Shown: one piece after another, positions 29,155-39,208 of the stretch
Layout of the letters: the number at the start of each line of letters is the position of its first letter
How positions within the stretch are numbered: the stretch's first letter is position 1
Assembly (NCBI RefSeq): GCF_030316855.1
Contig: NZ_JASZYR010000004.1
Coordinates: 372,001-436,000, forward strand
Direction: 5' to 3'
DNA length: 64,000 nt
Source of the DNA: Variovorax sp. J22P240
Lineage (GTDB): Bacteria; Pseudomonadota; Gammaproteobacteria; Burkholderiales; Burkholderiaceae_C
Made by a program: the position numbers and the translations under genes
The notes under the pieces: model-generated
The model's database searches: none
Told to the model about the DNA's origin: nothing
What the model saw: the letters and a program-made list of their open reading frames with translations, nothing else

Positions 29155-29787
29155 CTAGCCCACGGCGGGTGCGCCCCCGTCGCCCGGCTCACGCCGCGGT
29201 GGTTTGGGGCGCGGCGGCTTGCTCGTGTGGATGAGCAATGTCGCCTTGTCCATCTCGCCGGCCACCAGCGCCGGGAAGGCATGCAGCGTGCGAGCGATCG
29301 CGTCATCGATCGCCTCGCGTTGTTCCTTGAGAGGCTTCTTCAGCACCCAGCTGACGACCTCCGACTTCACGCCCGGGTGGCCGATGCCCAGTCTCAGGCG
29401 CCAATAGTCGGCCGTGCCGAGTTGGGCATGAATGTCGCGTAGCCCGTTGTGGCCGGCATGGCTGCCGCCGAGTTTCAGCTTGGCCTGGCCCGGAACCACG
29501 TCGAGTTCATCGTGCGCCACCAGGATTTCCTGCGGTTCGATCTTGAAGAAGCGCGCGAGTGCTGCGACCGACTTGCCCGAGAGATTCATGAAGGTCTGCG
29601 GCTCGAGCAACCAAAGCGGTTTGCCGCCGACTTGCGTGCGCGCCACGAGGCCGTGATAGGACCGCTCGGGCGAAAGGGTGAGCTTGAGATCGCGCGCGAG
29701 CGCGTCGATCCACCAGAAGCCTGCGTTGTGCCGCGTGGCTTCGTAATCCGGGCCCGGGTTTCCGAGGCCGACAAACAGCTTGATCAT
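29155..29787 (-). CDS. pth: Peptidyl-tRNA hydrolase
   Basis: Releases tRNA from prematurely dropped peptidyl-tRNA. 210 residues from the ATG at 29787. Motifs: [20 protein letters not shown] (catalytic His), [20 protein letters not shown] (catalytic Asp) and [12 protein letters not shown]. The C-terminal Pro/Arg-rich tail (about 20 residues) is an extension over E. coli Pth. It is downstream of rplY, the common order, but separated from it by a repeat and a terminator. Confidence 0.97.
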   Translation of the reverse strand: MIKLFVGLGNPGPDYEATRHNAGFWWIDALARDLKLTLSPERSYHGLVARTQVGGKPLWLLEPQTFMNLSGKSVAALARFFKIEPQEILVAHDELDVVPGQAKLKLGGSHAGHNGLRDIHAQLGTADYWRLRLGIGHPGVKSEVVSWVLKKPLKEQREAIDDAIARTLHAFPALVAGEMDKATLLIHTSKPPRPKPPRREPGDGGAPAVG

Positions 29788-29810
29788 GTCTGGATCATAT
29801 TTGTTGCTCG

Positions 29811-29900
29811 CCCCCAGGCTGCCCGCACTTCGTGTCGGTACGCCTACCCCCTGCCGGGGGCGGGCCGGCCGCTTCGGGCGGCCGGGCGCGGCGGCCCCCA
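29811..29900 (+). repeat. G/C-rich extragenic repeat, copy 2 (REP-like)
   Basis: Between pth and rplY. It begins CCCCCAGGCTGCCCGCACTT, then CGTGTCGGTACGCC, TACCCCCTGCCGGGGGC, and an inverted GGCCGGCCGC..GCGGCCGGGC stem. The CACTTCGTGT and CACCCCCT/GGGGGC elements are shared with copy 3 at 38019-38110 in the same orientation. Confidence 0.65.
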
Positions 29901-29905
29901 AATGA

Positions 29906-29932
29906 AAACGGCCCGCACTGGGCGGGCCGTTT
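29906..29932 (-). terminator. Rho-independent terminator of rplY
   Basis: A perfect 11-bp stem, AAACGGCCCGC (29906-29916) with GCGGGCCGTTT (29922-29932), and a 5-nt loop. On the minus strand it is followed by TTTTCATTT, 18 nt after the rplY stop. Confidence 0.9.
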
Positions 29933-29949
29933 GGGCTGCGCGAAACGAA

Positions 29950-30609
29950 TTACTTCTTCTTCGCGGGGGCCTTGGCGTCAGCCTTGGCTGCTGCGGGTGC
30001 GGCACCTTCGGCGGGAGCGCCTTCGGCGCCTGCAGCGGGTTCTTCCGCGACCAGCGGGGCCACCGCCGACACGACCACGGGGTTGACCTTGCCGTGGCTC
30101 ACGAACTTCACGCCCTTGGGGAGCTTGATGTCGTTGACATGAACGGTGGCTTGCTTCGTCAGGCCAGAGAGGTCGACTTCGATGAACTCGGGGAGGTCGG
30201 CCGGCAGGCAGCTGACTTCGAGTTCGTTCATCACGTGGTTCACGAGGTTGTGGTCGAGCTTGACGGCCACGGACTCTTCCTCGCCCTTGAAGTGCAGGGG
30301 CACCTTGACGGTCATGCGGGTGCGGGCGTCGACGCGTTGGAAGTCGATGTGCTGCACGAGCTGACGGAACGGGTGGTATTGCACGTCACGGAGCAGCACC
30401 TTGGTGGTGTTGCCGGCGAGTTCCATTTCGAGGATGGACGAGTGGAAGGCTTCCTTCTTGAGGGCGTGCCACAGCGCGTTGTGATCGAGCTCGATCAGCT
30501 GGGGCTGGCCTTCGCCACCGTAGACGATACCGGGCGTCTTGCCCGAGATGCGGAGACGGCGGCTCGCACCCGTGCCCTGCTTTGCGCGCTCAAAAGCGAC
30601 GAATTTCAT
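29950..30609 (-). CDS. rplY: 50S ribosomal protein L25/general stress protein Ctc
   Basis: 5S-rRNA-binding ribosomal protein, long (CTC) form, 219 residues. The N-terminal L25 domain (to about residue 100; note [16 protein letters not shown] and [20 protein letters not shown]) is followed by the CTC beta domain. An Ala/Lys-rich tail (about residues 190-219) ends APAKKK. It is downstream of prs on the same strand, as in most Proteobacteria. Confidence 0.96.
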   Translation of the reverse strand: MKFVAFERAKQGTGASRRLRISGKTPGIVYGGEGQPQLIELDHNALWHALKKEAFHSSILEMELAGNTTKVLLRDVQYHPFRQLVQHIDFQRVDARTRMTVKVPLHFKGEEESVAVKLDHNLVNHVMNELEVSCLPADLPEFIEVDLSGLTKQATVHVNDIKLPKGVKFVSHGKVNPVVVSAVAPLVAEEPAAGAEGAPAEGAAPAAAKADAKAPAKKK

Positions 30610-30661
30610 AACTGGCTCCTGTGGAAGTCGACCGCGACCAGTGCGACTCCGGTTTCAAAAT

Positions 30662-30681
30662 GGGCTCTCCGAAGGAAGCCC
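30662..30681 (-). terminator. Possible weak terminator after prs
   Basis: Between prs and rplY the minus strand can fold GGGCTTCC-TTC-GGAGAGCCC, a stem with a small bulge, followed by ATTTTG. It may attenuate rather than fully stop transcription into rplY. Confidence 0.4.
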
Positions 30682-30706
30682 GGCTTTTTGCTCGGTCAGC
30701 GAAACC

Positions 30707-31684
30707 TCAGAAGAGGTTTTCCTGGTCCGAGAACAAACTCATGACCGACTCGCCCTTGGCGATACGCTGGATCGTCTCTGCGATCAGCGGTGCCACGGAG
30801 AGTTGGCGGATCTTTCCGCAACCCGTCGCGCTGGCGCTCAGGGGGATCGTGTCGGTCACGACCACCTCGTCGAGCGCGGACCCCTGGGCGATCCGCTCGA
30901 TGGCGGGGCCCGAGAAGATCGGGTGGGTGCAATAGGCGTACACCTTCTTGGCGCCGCGTTCCTTCAGCACTTCGGCCGCTTTGACCAGCGTGCCGGCCGT
31001 GTCGATCATGTCGTCCATGATCACGCAGTTGCGGCCGTCGATCTCGCCGATGACGTGCATGACTTCGCTCACGTTGGCGCGCGGACGGCGCTTGTCGATG
31101 ATCGCGAGGTCGCAATTCAGTTGCTTGGCCAGCGCCCGGGCGCGAACCACGCCGCCGACGTCGGGCGAGACCACGATCAGGTCTTCGTAGTTCTTCTGGC
31201 GCAGATCGCCCAGCAGCACCGGCGACGCATAGATGTTGTCGACGGGAATGTCGAAGAAACCCTGGATCTGGTCGGCGTGCAGGTCCATCGTCAGCACGCG
31301 GGCCACGCCCACCGTTTCGAGAAGATTGGCGACCACCTTGGCCGAGATCGGTACCCGGCTCGAGCGGGGGCGGCGATCCTGGCGCGCATAGCCGAAATAG
31401 GGGATCACGGCACTGATGCGCTCGGCCGATGCACGCTTGAGCGCGTCGACCATGATGAGCAGTTCCATCAGGTTTTCGTTGGTCGGCGCGCAGGTCGACT
31501 GCACGACGAACACATCGCGCGCCCGGACGTTCTGGTTGATCTCGACGGTGACTTCGCCGTCAGAGAAGCGACCGACACGGGCGGCACCGAGCGAAGTGCC
31601 CAGGTGCTGCGAAATTTCCGCGGCAAGGCCAGGATTGGCATTGCCGGTGAAAACCATGAAATCAGGGTTGTGAGCAGCCTGCAT
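30707..31684 (-). CDS. prs: Ribose-phosphate pyrophosphokinase
   Basis: Makes PRPP from ribose 5-phosphate and ATP. 325 residues from the ATG at 31684 ([20 protein letters not shown]). Motifs: [40 protein letters not shown], the ATP/Mg site [20 protein letters not shown], and the PRPP loop [12 protein letters not shown]. The gene lies 77 nt downstream of tRNA-Gln and is probably cotranscribed with it. Confidence 0.97.
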   Translation of the reverse strand: MQAAHNPDFMVFTGNANPGLAAEISQHLGTSLGAARVGRFSDGEVTVEINQNVRARDVFVVQSTCAPTNENLMELLIMVDALKRASAERISAVIPYFGYARQDRRPRSSRVPISAKVVANLLETVGVARVLTMDLHADQIQGFFDIPVDNIYASPVLLGDLRQKNYEDLIVVSPDVGGVVRARALAKQLNCDLAIIDKRRPRANVSEVMHVIGEIDGRNCVIMDDMIDTAGTLVKAAEVLKERGAKKVYAYCTHPIFSGPAIERIAQGSALDEVVVTDTIPLSASATGCGKIRQLSVAPLIAETIQRIAKGESVMSLFSDQENLF

Positions 31685-31761
31685 GAGCGTCCCGGCAAAG
31701 TGCATCCGGCAATGCGAAATGGCTCTTGAAGGAGCCGCCAAAAATCTCTTGAATGAAGATT

Positions 31762-31838
31762 TGGCAGGGGAGAAAGGATTCGAACCTTTGCATGCTGGAA
31801 TCAAAATCCAGTGCCTTAACCAGCTTGGCGACTCCCCT
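31762..31838 (-). tRNA. tRNA-Gln (UUG)
   Basis: On the minus strand, acceptor AGGGGAG pairs with CTCCCCT, then discriminator G and an encoded CCA. The anticodon arm is CTGGA-TTTTGAT-TCCAG with anticodon TTG, and the T-loop is TTCGAAT. It lies between ispE and prs, as in many Burkholderiales. Confidence 0.97.
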
Positions 31839-31905
31839 ACACGGGTCGATGACCAATGTCATCAACCGATATATGTCGCATCAGACCGCAGAGCGCTCTG
31901 ATCTT

Positions 31906-32766
31906 CTAGACCGCCCAGCCCACGAGGGGATGTACGGCCAAGTTGCTGCACTTGCGAACCTGCCAGCCCTGAGGGGCATCGGCCAGTTCCGCATTGTGCG
32001 GCATTGTCGCAAACACCGAACTTCCTGAACCGGTCATGCGGGCAGTGAGTCCTTGGTGACCGAGCCATTCGATGGCTTCGGTGACCGCGGGACAAAGCCG
32101 CTGAGCAACCGGCTGCAGGTCGTTATGACCGAAGTCAAAGCGGAAACCTGAAACTTCCGCTTCGCTGTGTGCAGCAAAGCCCGAGATTATAGCAGCAGGA
32201 GTTTCACGTTGGAGATCCGGCGCCGCAAAAATCAGTCGGGTATCGAGCCCGGCGGATGGCTTCACGACTGCGAAAGTCCCGGCCGGCAGCGTGATGGGCG
32301 TGATTTTCTCGCCGATTCCCTCCACCCATGCATTCTGTCCACGCAAAAAGAATGGAACGTCCGCGCCGAGTTGGAGGCCGATCTCCTCGAGCTTCTGCAG
32401 CGGCAAATTCAGGCGCCACAGCCGGTTCAGGGCCAGGAGGCAGGTCGCCGCGTCGGAGGAGCCGCCGCCCATGCCCGCCTGGGCTGGCACCTGCTTGGCG
32501 ATTCCGATGTGCGCGCCCTGAGTCGTTCGCGCAAAGTCCTGCAGCGCCCTTGCGGCGCGCACGATCAGATCGTCCTCGGGGAGTTCTGTCGTCAGATCCT
32601 CGCGCGAGATGACCCCGTCGTCGCGCCGTTCGACGTGCAGCGTGTCGCACCAGTCGATCAGCATGAACACCGACTGAAGCAGGTGATATCCATCCGTTCG
32701 CCGCCCTGTGATGTGCAGGAAGAGGTTGAGCTTGGCCGGAGCCGGAAGGTCGTAGATCGCCTTCAT
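31906..32766 (-). CDS. ispE: 4-diphosphocytidyl-2-C-methyl-D-erythritol kinase
   Basis: GHMP kinase of the MEP isoprenoid pathway. 286 residues from the ATG at 32766 ([20 protein letters not shown]). ATP site VPAQAGMGGGSSDAATCLLA, and a C-terminal GHMP motif MTGSGSSVFA. The start overlaps the lolB stop by 4 nt, giving the coupled order TPR gene-lolB-ispE. It is the only clear isoprenoid-precursor gene in the window. Confidence 0.96.
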   Translation of the reverse strand: MKAIYDLPAPAKLNLFLHITGRRTDGYHLLQSVFMLIDWCDTLHVERRDDGVISREDLTTELPEDDLIVRAARALQDFARTTQGAHIGIAKQVPAQAGMGGGSSDAATCLLALNRLWRLNLPLQKLEEIGLQLGADVPFFLRGQNAWVEGIGEKITPITLPAGTFAVVKPSAGLDTRLIFAAPDLQRETPAAIISGFAAHSEAEVSGFRFDFGHNDLQPVAQRLCPAVTEAIEWLGHQGLTARMTGSGSSVFATMPHNAELADAPQGWQVRKCSNLAVHPLVGWAV

Positions 32767-33263
32767 GCGCGTTCGAACACGATGCGCAGGTCGGCGCGCG
32801 GCTCGGGCGATTCGCGGGTCGCCTGCAGTCGTCCCGTGCCGATCTGGGAAAGATCCGGACGCCAGCCGGGCACGAGTTCGTCGCGGCCGGCCAGCCACGC
32901 GAAGAGGGCGCCGACCGGGATGGCGGCGCCCGTCGCGGCCTCGATCAGTGCGTCGACCGAGTCGAAACGCCGCGTCTCGCTGCCGTTCTTGAGCAACGCT
33001 TCTCCGGGCGCCCAGTGAAGTTGCGCGAGCGTGCTGCCAATCGGGCTGGTGAGCGTGAGATCCCCGGCCTGCGGTGCGCCGCGCAACTCGAAGAGCGCCG
33101 AAAACGTTTGTACGGGCTGGCTGTCGATGCGCAGCGAAAGCCGGCCGCTCCATGCTTCGACGGAGATTCCGCCGGCCGGCTTCGCCGGGCCGCTGGGGCT
33201 GGCACAACCCGCGGCCAGCATTGCGCCGGCACAGCCGGCTGCCAGCACCAGGCGTCGATTCAA
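32763..33263 (-). CDS. lolB: Outer-membrane lipoprotein insertion factor LolB
   Basis: Receives lipoproteins from LolA at the outer membrane. The start is chosen as TTG at 33263, overlapping the TGA of the preceding gene (TTGA). This gives 166 residues with a lipoprotein signal MLAAGC after about 18 residues. Starting earlier would add a non-hydrophobic leader. The mature part has the expected [10 protein letters not shown] and AELELRGAP-like beta-strand blocks (here [20 protein letters not shown]). It is slightly shorter than E. coli LolB, as usual in this order. Confidence 0.88.
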   Translation of the reverse strand: MNRRLVLAAGCAGAMLAAGCASPSGPAKPAGGISVEAWSGRLSLRIDSQPVQTFSALFELRGAPQAGDLTLTSPIGSTLAQLHWAPGEALLKNGSETRRFDSVDALIEAATGAAIPVGALFAWLAGRDELVPGWRPDLSQIGTGRLQATRESPEPRADLRIVFERA

Positions 33264-35083
33264 AGTTTCACGCGCAGGCGCTTGAGCGTTTCCTGCAACG
33301 TCTCGTTGTCTGCATCGGCCAGGGACGCTTCCTTCCAGATGGTCATGGCGCGGTCGCGCTGACCAGTGGCCCACAACACCTCGCCCAGGTGCGCGCCGAT
33401 TTCCGGATCGGGCCGGCGCTTGTAGGCGTCTTCCAGGATCCGCATCGCTTCACCGGTGTTGCCGAGCCGGTACTCGACCCAGCCCAGGCTGTCGGCGATG
33501 AACGGATCATCCGGCGCGAGTTGCACGGCCTTCTGGATCAGCGTGCGTGCTTCTTCCAGCCGCACCTTGCGATCGGCGAACGAGTAGCCGAGCGCGTTGT
33601 AGGCATTCTGGTTGTCGGGCTTGAGTTCGATCAGGCGGCGCAGCAGGCGCTCCATTTCGTCGAGGCGATTGAGCTTCTCGGCGACCATCGCCTGGTCGTA
33701 TATCAAGTCGGTATCGGCGGGCGCGGCCACGCTGGCCTGCGCCAGCATGTCGAAAGCCGCCTGGTACTGCTTGGCGTCGCGCAGCAATTGCACTTCGGCC
33801 AGGAACTTCTGCTTCTTTTCGTCCGCGGTGCGGTCGGGCAGGCTGCGAACGAGTTCGCGCGCCTGCGGCAGCTTGCCTTGACGGGCGAGCAGCGCGGCGC
33901 GGCGCACCTGGGCGACGACCAAGTCATCCGTGTTGTCGATGCGCGCCAGCCAACTGTCAGCACCCGCGAAATCCTTCTTGCGTTCCGACAATTGCGCCAT
34001 CAGCAGGTAGGCCTGTGTCAGCCCGCGCTCCTGGGCGTCCGGGTCGCGCTGCGAGCTGGCGAGCGACATGTAGCGCCTGAGCGAGGCATCGGCCGCCGCA
34101 TCCTGCCGCGCCTGCACCTGCAGGCTACCGAGCAGCAGCCAGGGCTCGGGCAGTTCCGGGCGCGCGGCGGTGAGCGCCGCGAGCTCGGCGGTCGCTTCGG
34201 CATAGCGGCGTCCTTCGACCAGCACCCGCGCGTAGGCCATGCGCATCTCGGGCTGGGCTTTCGGACCCGAGAGGTAGCGCTTGACGATCGGCTCTGCCAA
34301 GGGCTGGCTCGGATCCATCAACTCCAGGGCCAGCAACGCCGGGCCGTCCGACGATGGGTCCAACTCCTGGCCCTTGATCGCAGCATCGAGCGCCCCTGCC
34401 GTGTCGCCTGCGGCGAGCCGGAGGCGGCCCACCGTGCCCCAGGCCGCGCCGCCGGTGGCGGGGCTCTTGAGGTCTTCGGCAAGCGCCTGTTCGACGACCG
34501 AAGCCGCAAGCTTCTTGTCGGTGGCCCGGCCGTAGTTGCGCGCGATCACCGCCATGAGAAAAGGTCGCTCGACCTGGGGTGTGGCCGCCACTTCGGTCCG
34601 CAGGGGTTCGACCGTCTCGCCGATGCGGTTCAGTGCGATGAGGATCTGCAACTCGAAGCGCCGTGCCTCGCGGGAGTCGGGCACGCTCTCCTTCCATGCT
34701 CGGGCTGCAGCCAGCGCCGCATCGCCGGAGCGCGATTGCAGCGCGATCTCGACGGCACGTTGGAAGAGCTTGCTGTCACGGGAACGTCGGGCGGCGTCCA
34801 GTACGAGGCCGTACCCTGCGCCCGGGTCGCCGGATCGAGCGGTGAGTTCGCCCATGAGCACTTCATAGAAGAGCTCGGCTGTCATGGCGGAGGGCTGCGC
34901 CGGGGATTTGTCCGCACCGCCAGATGCGGCCGGCGTCACAACGGGCGCGGCCGGCTCGATGATGGGGGCGGGGCTGGTGGGTGCTGCAGGCGCGGGCGGT
35001 TCAGTCTGTGCCTGGGCGGCAAGGCCCGTCAGAGCCAGGAACGCGGCCGCCGCGAGGCGGGAACGGCGGAGCGGGAAGGTCAT
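33260..35083 (-). CDS. Exported tetratricopeptide repeat protein
   Basis: 607 residues from the ATG at 35083. The signal peptide (about 1-26) ends AAQAQT, followed by a Pro/Ala-rich linker, then TPR units through most of the protein. The clearest lie near the C-terminus ([59 protein letters not shown]). Homologues upstream of lolB-ispE are common in Burkholderiales and probably act as periplasmic or outer-membrane scaffolds; the precise role is unknown. Overlap with lolB shows coupling. Confidence 0.88.
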   Translation of the reverse strand: MTFPLRRSRLAAAAFLALTGLAAQAQTEPPAPAAPTSPAPIIEPAAPVVTPAASGGADKSPAQPSAMTAELFYEVLMGELTARSGDPGAGYGLVLDAARRSRDSKLFQRAVEIALQSRSGDAALAAARAWKESVPDSREARRFELQILIALNRIGETVEPLRTEVAATPQVERPFLMAVIARNYGRATDKKLAASVVEQALAEDLKSPATGGAAWGTVGRLRLAAGDTAGALDAAIKGQELDPSSDGPALLALELMDPSQPLAEPIVKRYLSGPKAQPEMRMAYARVLVEGRRYAEATAELAALTAARPELPEPWLLLGSLQVQARQDAAADASLRRYMSLASSQRDPDAQERGLTQAYLLMAQLSERKKDFAGADSWLARIDNTDDLVVAQVRRAALLARQGKLPQARELVRSLPDRTADEKKQKFLAEVQLLRDAKQYQAAFDMLAQASVAAPADTDLIYDQAMVAEKLNRLDEMERLLRRLIELKPDNQNAYNALGYSFADRKVRLEEARTLIQKAVQLAPDDPFIADSLGWVEYRLGNTGEAMRILEDAYKRRPDPEIGAHLGEVLWATGQRDRAMTIWKEASLADADNETLQETLKRLRVKL

Positions 35084-35164
35084 CGAACCATAATAATCCA
35101 AGGCTTTTGCATGATGGTCGCGTGGGGCTTCGGCGCCGACGTGTTTTCGTGTCAGCCTTCACCC

Positions 35165-35980
35165 ATGCCCGAACTCCCTGAAGTCGAAGTCACCCGCCGC
35201 GGTTTTGCCGATCGCATCGCCGGCGCCCGGATCGACGCGGTTCGCATGGGCAAGCCCTTGCGGTGGGCGCTCGCCGTCGAACCGTTCGCGCTCGTCGGTC
35301 GGACGGTGCAGGCGGTTCGGCGCCGCGGCAAATACCTGCTGGTCGACCTGGATATGGGCCTGCTGCTCATGCATCTGGGCATGTCGGGCAGCTTGCGCTT
35401 CGACAATGCGTTGCCGGCACCGGCTGCGCATGATCATTTCGACCTGGTCACCAGCCGTGGCACGTTGCGCCTGAATGATCCGCGCCGCTTCGGCGCCGTG
35501 GTCTACGTGGAGGACGAGGCCTCACCGCTCGCGATCAAGCTGCTGGGCGGGCTGGGCATGGAGCCGCTGGGCGATGCCTTCGACCTGGACGCATTCCACG
35601 CAGGGCTGCGGCGGCGCACGGCGCCCATCAAGCAGGTCCTGCTGGCCGGCGACGTGGTGGTGGGGGTGGGCAACATTTACGCATCCGAAGCGCTCTTTCT
35701 CGCCGGCATTCGGCCGACGCTGTCCGCTTCGCGCATCAGCCGGCCGAGGGCCGCGCGCCTGCATGCGGCGGTGCGTGACATCCTGGCGCGCGCCGTCGAG
35801 CGCGGGGGCAGCACTTTGCGCGATTTCTCGAATATCGACGGGCAAAGCGGTTACTTCCAACTGGAGGCGACGGTCTATGGTCGCGCCGGAGAGCCCTGTA
35901 GAGTGTGCGCAACCCCCATTCGGCAAGTGCGCCAGGGGCAGCGGTCCACTTATTTCTGCCCAAACTGCCAAAAGTACTGA
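35165..35980 (+). CDS. mutM: Formamidopyrimidine-DNA glycosylase (MutM/Fpg)
   Basis: Removes 8-oxoguanine and FapyG from DNA. 271 residues. The N-terminal catalytic proline PELPEVE follows the Met. The lesion-recognition region includes [11 protein letters not shown] and NDPRRFG, and the H2TH domain [17 protein letters not shown]. The C-terminal zinc finger has four Cys in [20 protein letters not shown] and CPNCQK. It is divergent from the TPR gene and separated from mutY by a GTPase gene. Confidence 0.97.
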   Translation: MPELPEVEVTRRGFADRIAGARIDAVRMGKPLRWALAVEPFALVGRTVQAVRRRGKYLLVDLDMGLLLMHLGMSGSLRFDNALPAPAAHDHFDLVTSRGTLRLNDPRRFGAVVYVEDEASPLAIKLLGGLGMEPLGDAFDLDAFHAGLRRRTAPIKQVLLAGDVVVGVGNIYASEALFLAGIRPTLSASRISRPRAARLHAAVRDILARAVERGGSTLRDFSNIDGQSGYFQLEATVYGRAGEPCRVCATPIRQVRQGQRSTYFCPNCQKY

Positions 35981-36055
35981 ATCTCATCGGGGCGAATGAC
36001 GCCTGCATGGCCATGCCGATGCTATATTTTGTAAATCGCTCTTACATTTAGCCCC

Positions 36056-38017
36056 TTGACCGCCTCTTTCAACCAGCAGTTTGACCAGCATGGTGCTTGG
36101 CGGCGCAACTTTGCGCAGCGCCTGAAATGGCTTTCGCACTGGCTGAATGAAAACGAGTTGCTGAACCAGAGCGTTGCGGAGCGCTTGCGCGACGTGGAAT
36201 CGCAACTGCGCACCAGCAAGGTCATGGTCGCCTTCGTCGCCGAGTTCTCGCGCGGCAAGTCAGAACTGATCAATGCGATCTTCTTCGCCGGGTACGGCCG
36301 CCGCATCATGCCGGCGAGCGCAGGGCGCACGACGATGTGCCCGACCGAACTGGGCTACGACCCCGCTTATCTGCCCAGCCTGCGCCTCCTGCCAATCGAA
36401 ACCCGGCTCGAACCTCATTCGCTGACGCATTGGCGCGACGAGCCGGAGCGCTGGACCGAGATTGAGATCGACGTCGAAAATGCCGAGCACCTGTCGCAGA
36501 CGATGAGCAAGGTCGCCGAGGTGCGATGGGTCCCGATGGATGAAGCCCGCGCACTGGGCTTCTGGAGCGACGACGCCCCCGACGACAACCCGGTCCCCGA
36601 TTCCGACGGCCGCGTCGAGATTCCGCGTTGGCGCCATGCCGTGCTGAACATGCCACATCCCTTGCTCGAGCAGGGTCTGGTGATTCTCGACACGCCGGGC
36701 CTCAACGCGATCGGCGCCGAGCCCGAACTGACGGTGAGCCTGATTCCGCAGGCTCATGCTGTCGTGTTCATCCTGGGTGCCGACACCGGCGTGACGCGCT
36801 CCGACCTCTCGATCTGGCGCGAGCACCTCGTGACCGAGGGCGACGTGAGCGAAACGCGCATCGTGGTGCTGAACAAGATCGACACTATGTGGGACATCCT
36901 CAGCACGCCTGCGCAAGTCGACGCGCAGATTCAGCGCCAGCGCAAGGGCGCCGCCGATCTGCTTGGCGTGCCGCTGTCACAGGTGCTGCCGGTCTCCGCG
37001 CAGAAGGGATTGCAGGCCAAGATCCGCCGCGATGTGCCGCTGCTGCAGGCGAGCCGCCTCCCCGCGCTCGAAGCCGTGCTCGGCGAAGGCCTGCTCGGCA
37101 AGCGTGAGACGATGCTTCGGCTGGCCGTGGATGCCGGCATTGCTTCGCTGCGGACCGAGGCGGCGCGCATTCTCAATGTTCGCCAGCGCGACCTGTCCGA
37201 GCAGGCGCTCGAACTGCAAGGCCTGCGCGGCAAGAACGGTTCTGTCATCCGGCACATGCGAACGCGCATCGAGCAGGAGCAGACCGAATTCGAAGGCAGC
37301 AACACCCGCATCCTGGCCTTGAGGTCGGTGCAGGGCAAGCTGCTGCGCGAGGTGTACGCGGTGCTCGGCAGCACTGCGCTCAAGGCGGACATGGGGCACC
37401 TCGCGGCGGCCCTCAAGCGCCGCGGCATCAAGTTCAACGTGCGCAAGGTGTATGGCGAAACCTTCGATTCGCTGCGCAACAACCTGCGCGAAGTCCAGGC
37501 GACGACCTCCGAGATCCAGTCGATGCTGCATGCGACCTTCAGGCAGCTCAACGCGGAGCACGGCTTCACCTTGCAGGCGCCGGCCGAGCCCGATTTGTCG
37601 GGTTTCGAGCAGCAGCTGACGCAGATCGAGCGCAGCCACGTCCACTATCTCGGCGTCGGCAACCTGCTCAAGCTGGCGCAGCCGGATTTCTGCGACAAGC
37701 TGGTACGCGCCCTCGCGAGCCGGCTTCGTGTCGTCAACGAGGCGGCCATGACGGAGGTCGAGCGCTGGAGCAAGGGCGCGGGAGCGCAGCTCGACGCACA
37801 ACTCAAGGAGCGGCGCCGTACTTTCACCAAGCGGATCGAAGCGGTCGAGCGCATCCAGGGCGCGGCAGGCAATCTCGATGAGCGCCTGGCGGAGCTTTCC
37901 GCGCAGGAGGCCAACCTTGCCGAACTGCATCGGCGCTTGGGTGAACTGACCTCGGTGCTCGCGAGCAACGAAGCGCCGAATGCTCCTGCGGCTCGCAGTG
38001 AACTCAGTGCAGCATGA
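36056..38017 (+). CDS. Dynamin-like GTPase
   Basis: 653 residues. A stop lies upstream in frame and no ATG or GTG follows it, so TTG at 36056 is the earliest start, without an obvious ribosome site. GTPase motifs: P-loop AEFSRGKS (about residues 61-68, first Gly replaced by Ala), the G2-like threonines in GRTTMCPTE, G3 DTPG in LVILDTPGLNAIG, and G4 NKID. The C-terminal half is helical with heptad character (RMRTRIEQEQTEFEGSNTRI-like and QEANLAELHRRLGELTSVL). Bacterial dynamin-like proteins remodel membranes or guard against stress; the role here is unknown. Confidence 0.85.
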   Translation: MTASFNQQFDQHGAWRRNFAQRLKWLSHWLNENELLNQSVAERLRDVESQLRTSKVMVAFVAEFSRGKSELINAIFFAGYGRRIMPASAGRTTMCPTELGYDPAYLPSLRLLPIETRLEPHSLTHWRDEPERWTEIEIDVENAEHLSQTMSKVAEVRWVPMDEARALGFWSDDAPDDNPVPDSDGRVEIPRWRHAVLNMPHPLLEQGLVILDTPGLNAIGAEPELTVSLIPQAHAVVFILGADTGVTRSDLSIWREHLVTEGDVSETRIVVLNKIDTMWDILSTPAQVDAQIQRQRKGAADLLGVPLSQVLPVSAQKGLQAKIRRDVPLLQASRLPALEAVLGEGLLGKRETMLRLAVDAGIASLRTEAARILNVRQRDLSEQALELQGLRGKNGSVIRHMRTRIEQEQTEFEGSNTRILALRSVQGKLLREVYAVLGSTALKADMGHLAAALKRRGIKFNVRKVYGETFDSLRNNLREVQATTSEIQSMLHATFRQLNAEHGFTLQAPAEPDLSGFEQQLTQIERSHVHYLGVGNLLKLAQPDFCDKLVRALASRLRVVNEAAMTEVERWSKGAGAQLDAQLKERRRTFTKRIEAVERIQGAAGNLDERLAELSAQEANLAELHRRLGELTSVLASNEAPNAPAARSELSAA

Positions 38018-38018
38018 G

Positions 38019-38110
38019 GCTCTCCCCCAGGTTGGCTCACTTCGTGTAGCCGCCCACCCCCTCACCGGGGGCAATACCGGCGGCCCGGCAGAGCCGGTTC
38101 CGCGGTATTT
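38019..38110 (+). repeat. G/C-rich extragenic repeat, copy 3 (REP-like)
   Basis: It begins CTCTCCCCCAGGTTGGCTCA, then CTTCGTGTAGCCGCC, CACCCCCTCACCGGGGGC and AATACCGGCGGCCCGGC, and ends AGAGCCGGTTCCGCGGTATT. The flanking AATACCG..CGGTATT arms form an inverted repeat. It lies between the GTPase stop and the mutY start. Confidence 0.7.
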
Positions 38111-38116
38111 CTGGTT

Positions 38117-39187
38117 TTGAGCGCGTCGGGTTCGGCGCGCGCGCAGGCGTTGGCGCCGGTTTTTTCGGGACGCATCGTCGGGTGGCAGCGCAGCCATGGG
38201 CGCAGCGAGTTGCCTTGGCAGAACACCCAGGATCCCTATCGGGTCTGGCTGTCGGAAGTGATGCTCCAGCAGACCCAGGTCAGTACCGTGTTGGGGTACT
38301 TCGCGCGCTTTCTCGAACGGTTTCCGACGGTGCTGGAGCTGGCCGCCGGAACCGAGGACGAAGTCTTCGCGCTATGGAGCGGGCTGGGCTACTACAGCCG
38401 CGCACGGAACATGCATCGGTGTGCGCAGGGCGTCGTCGCGCGCTTTGGCGGGGAGTTCCCGCGCACTGCGGCTGAGCTTCAGACCTTGCCGGGTATCGGC
38501 CGATCGACCGCTGCGGCGATCGCTGCTTTCTGCTTCGGGGAGCGGGTTGCGATCCTCGACGGCAACGTGAAACGGGTGCTCACGCGGCTGCTGGGCTTCG
38601 ACGGGGATCTGTCTTCCGCCGCGCAGGAGCGCGCCTTGTGGAATGAGGCCACCGAGCTCTTGCCGCTGGCGCCGCAGCGGAAGGCGATCGCGCGTTACAC
38701 GCAAGGGCTGATGGACCTGGGCGCGACCGTCTGCCTGCCGCGGAAGCCGAGTTGCATCATTTGTCCGGTCAACGACCTTTGCGCGGCGCGGCAGGAGGGC
38801 ACACCGGAAAAGTATCCCGTCAAGACGCGGAAGCTGCAGCGCAGCGCTCATTCGTTCTGGATGCTGCAGGCGCGCGACGCCAAGGGCCGCGTGTGGCTGG
38901 AAAAGCGTCCGTCGCAGGGAATCTGGGCCGGCCTCTACTGCCTGCCGATCTTCGAGACTCGGGACACCTTGCTGGAAGGGCTATTGCCCGAGGACCGCGA
39001 GACCGCGCGCGACGACGTGGCCTTTCTTCATGTGCTCACGCACAAGGATCTCCACCTGCATCCGGTGTCCGTCGTCTGCCGTGAAGAGCGGGCGCTGGGC
39101 GAAGCCGGCGGATGGTTTGACGGCGACCAATGGCCGGTGCTGGGCCTGCCTGCACCGGTACGCAAACTGCTCGCGAACGGCGGCTGA
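38117..39187 (+). CDS. mutY: A/G-specific adenine glycosylase MutY
   Basis: Excises adenine mispaired with 8-oxoguanine. 356 residues from TTG at 38117; an in-frame TTG at 38150 would also serve. Motifs: LPWQNTQDPYRVWLSEVMLQ, the helix-hairpin-helix LPGIGRSTAAAI with catalytic Asp in VAILDGNVKRVL. The 4Fe-4S loop has the C-X6-C-X2-C-X5-C spacing (CLPRKPSCIICPVNDLC). The C-terminal NUDIX-like domain (about 230-356) recognises 8-oxoG. Confidence 0.96.
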   Translation: MSASGSARAQALAPVFSGRIVGWQRSHGRSELPWQNTQDPYRVWLSEVMLQQTQVSTVLGYFARFLERFPTVLELAAGTEDEVFALWSGLGYYSRARNMHRCAQGVVARFGGEFPRTAAELQTLPGIGRSTAAAIAAFCFGERVAILDGNVKRVLTRLLGFDGDLSSAAQERALWNEATELLPLAPQRKAIARYTQGLMDLGATVCLPRKPSCIICPVNDLCAARQEGTPEKYPVKTRKLQRSAHSFWMLQARDAKGRVWLEKRPSQGIWAGLYCLPIFETRDTLLEGLLPEDRETARDDVAFLHVLTHKDLHLHPVSVVCREERALGEAGGWFDGDQWPVLGLPAPVRKLLANGG

Positions 39188-39208
39188 AAGCCGCCGCCGA
39201 GCGGGCCC

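Noticed and set aside
31753..32028. Plus-strand frame of 91 codons across tRNA-Gln
   Set aside because: It is the antisense of tRNA-Gln plus the end of ispE in the wrong frame.
33074..35164. Plus-strand extension of mutM upstream of 35165 (to about 968 codons)
   Set aside because: It overlaps the whole TPR gene in antisense. The MutM catalytic Pro must follow the initiator Met, which fixes the start at 35165.
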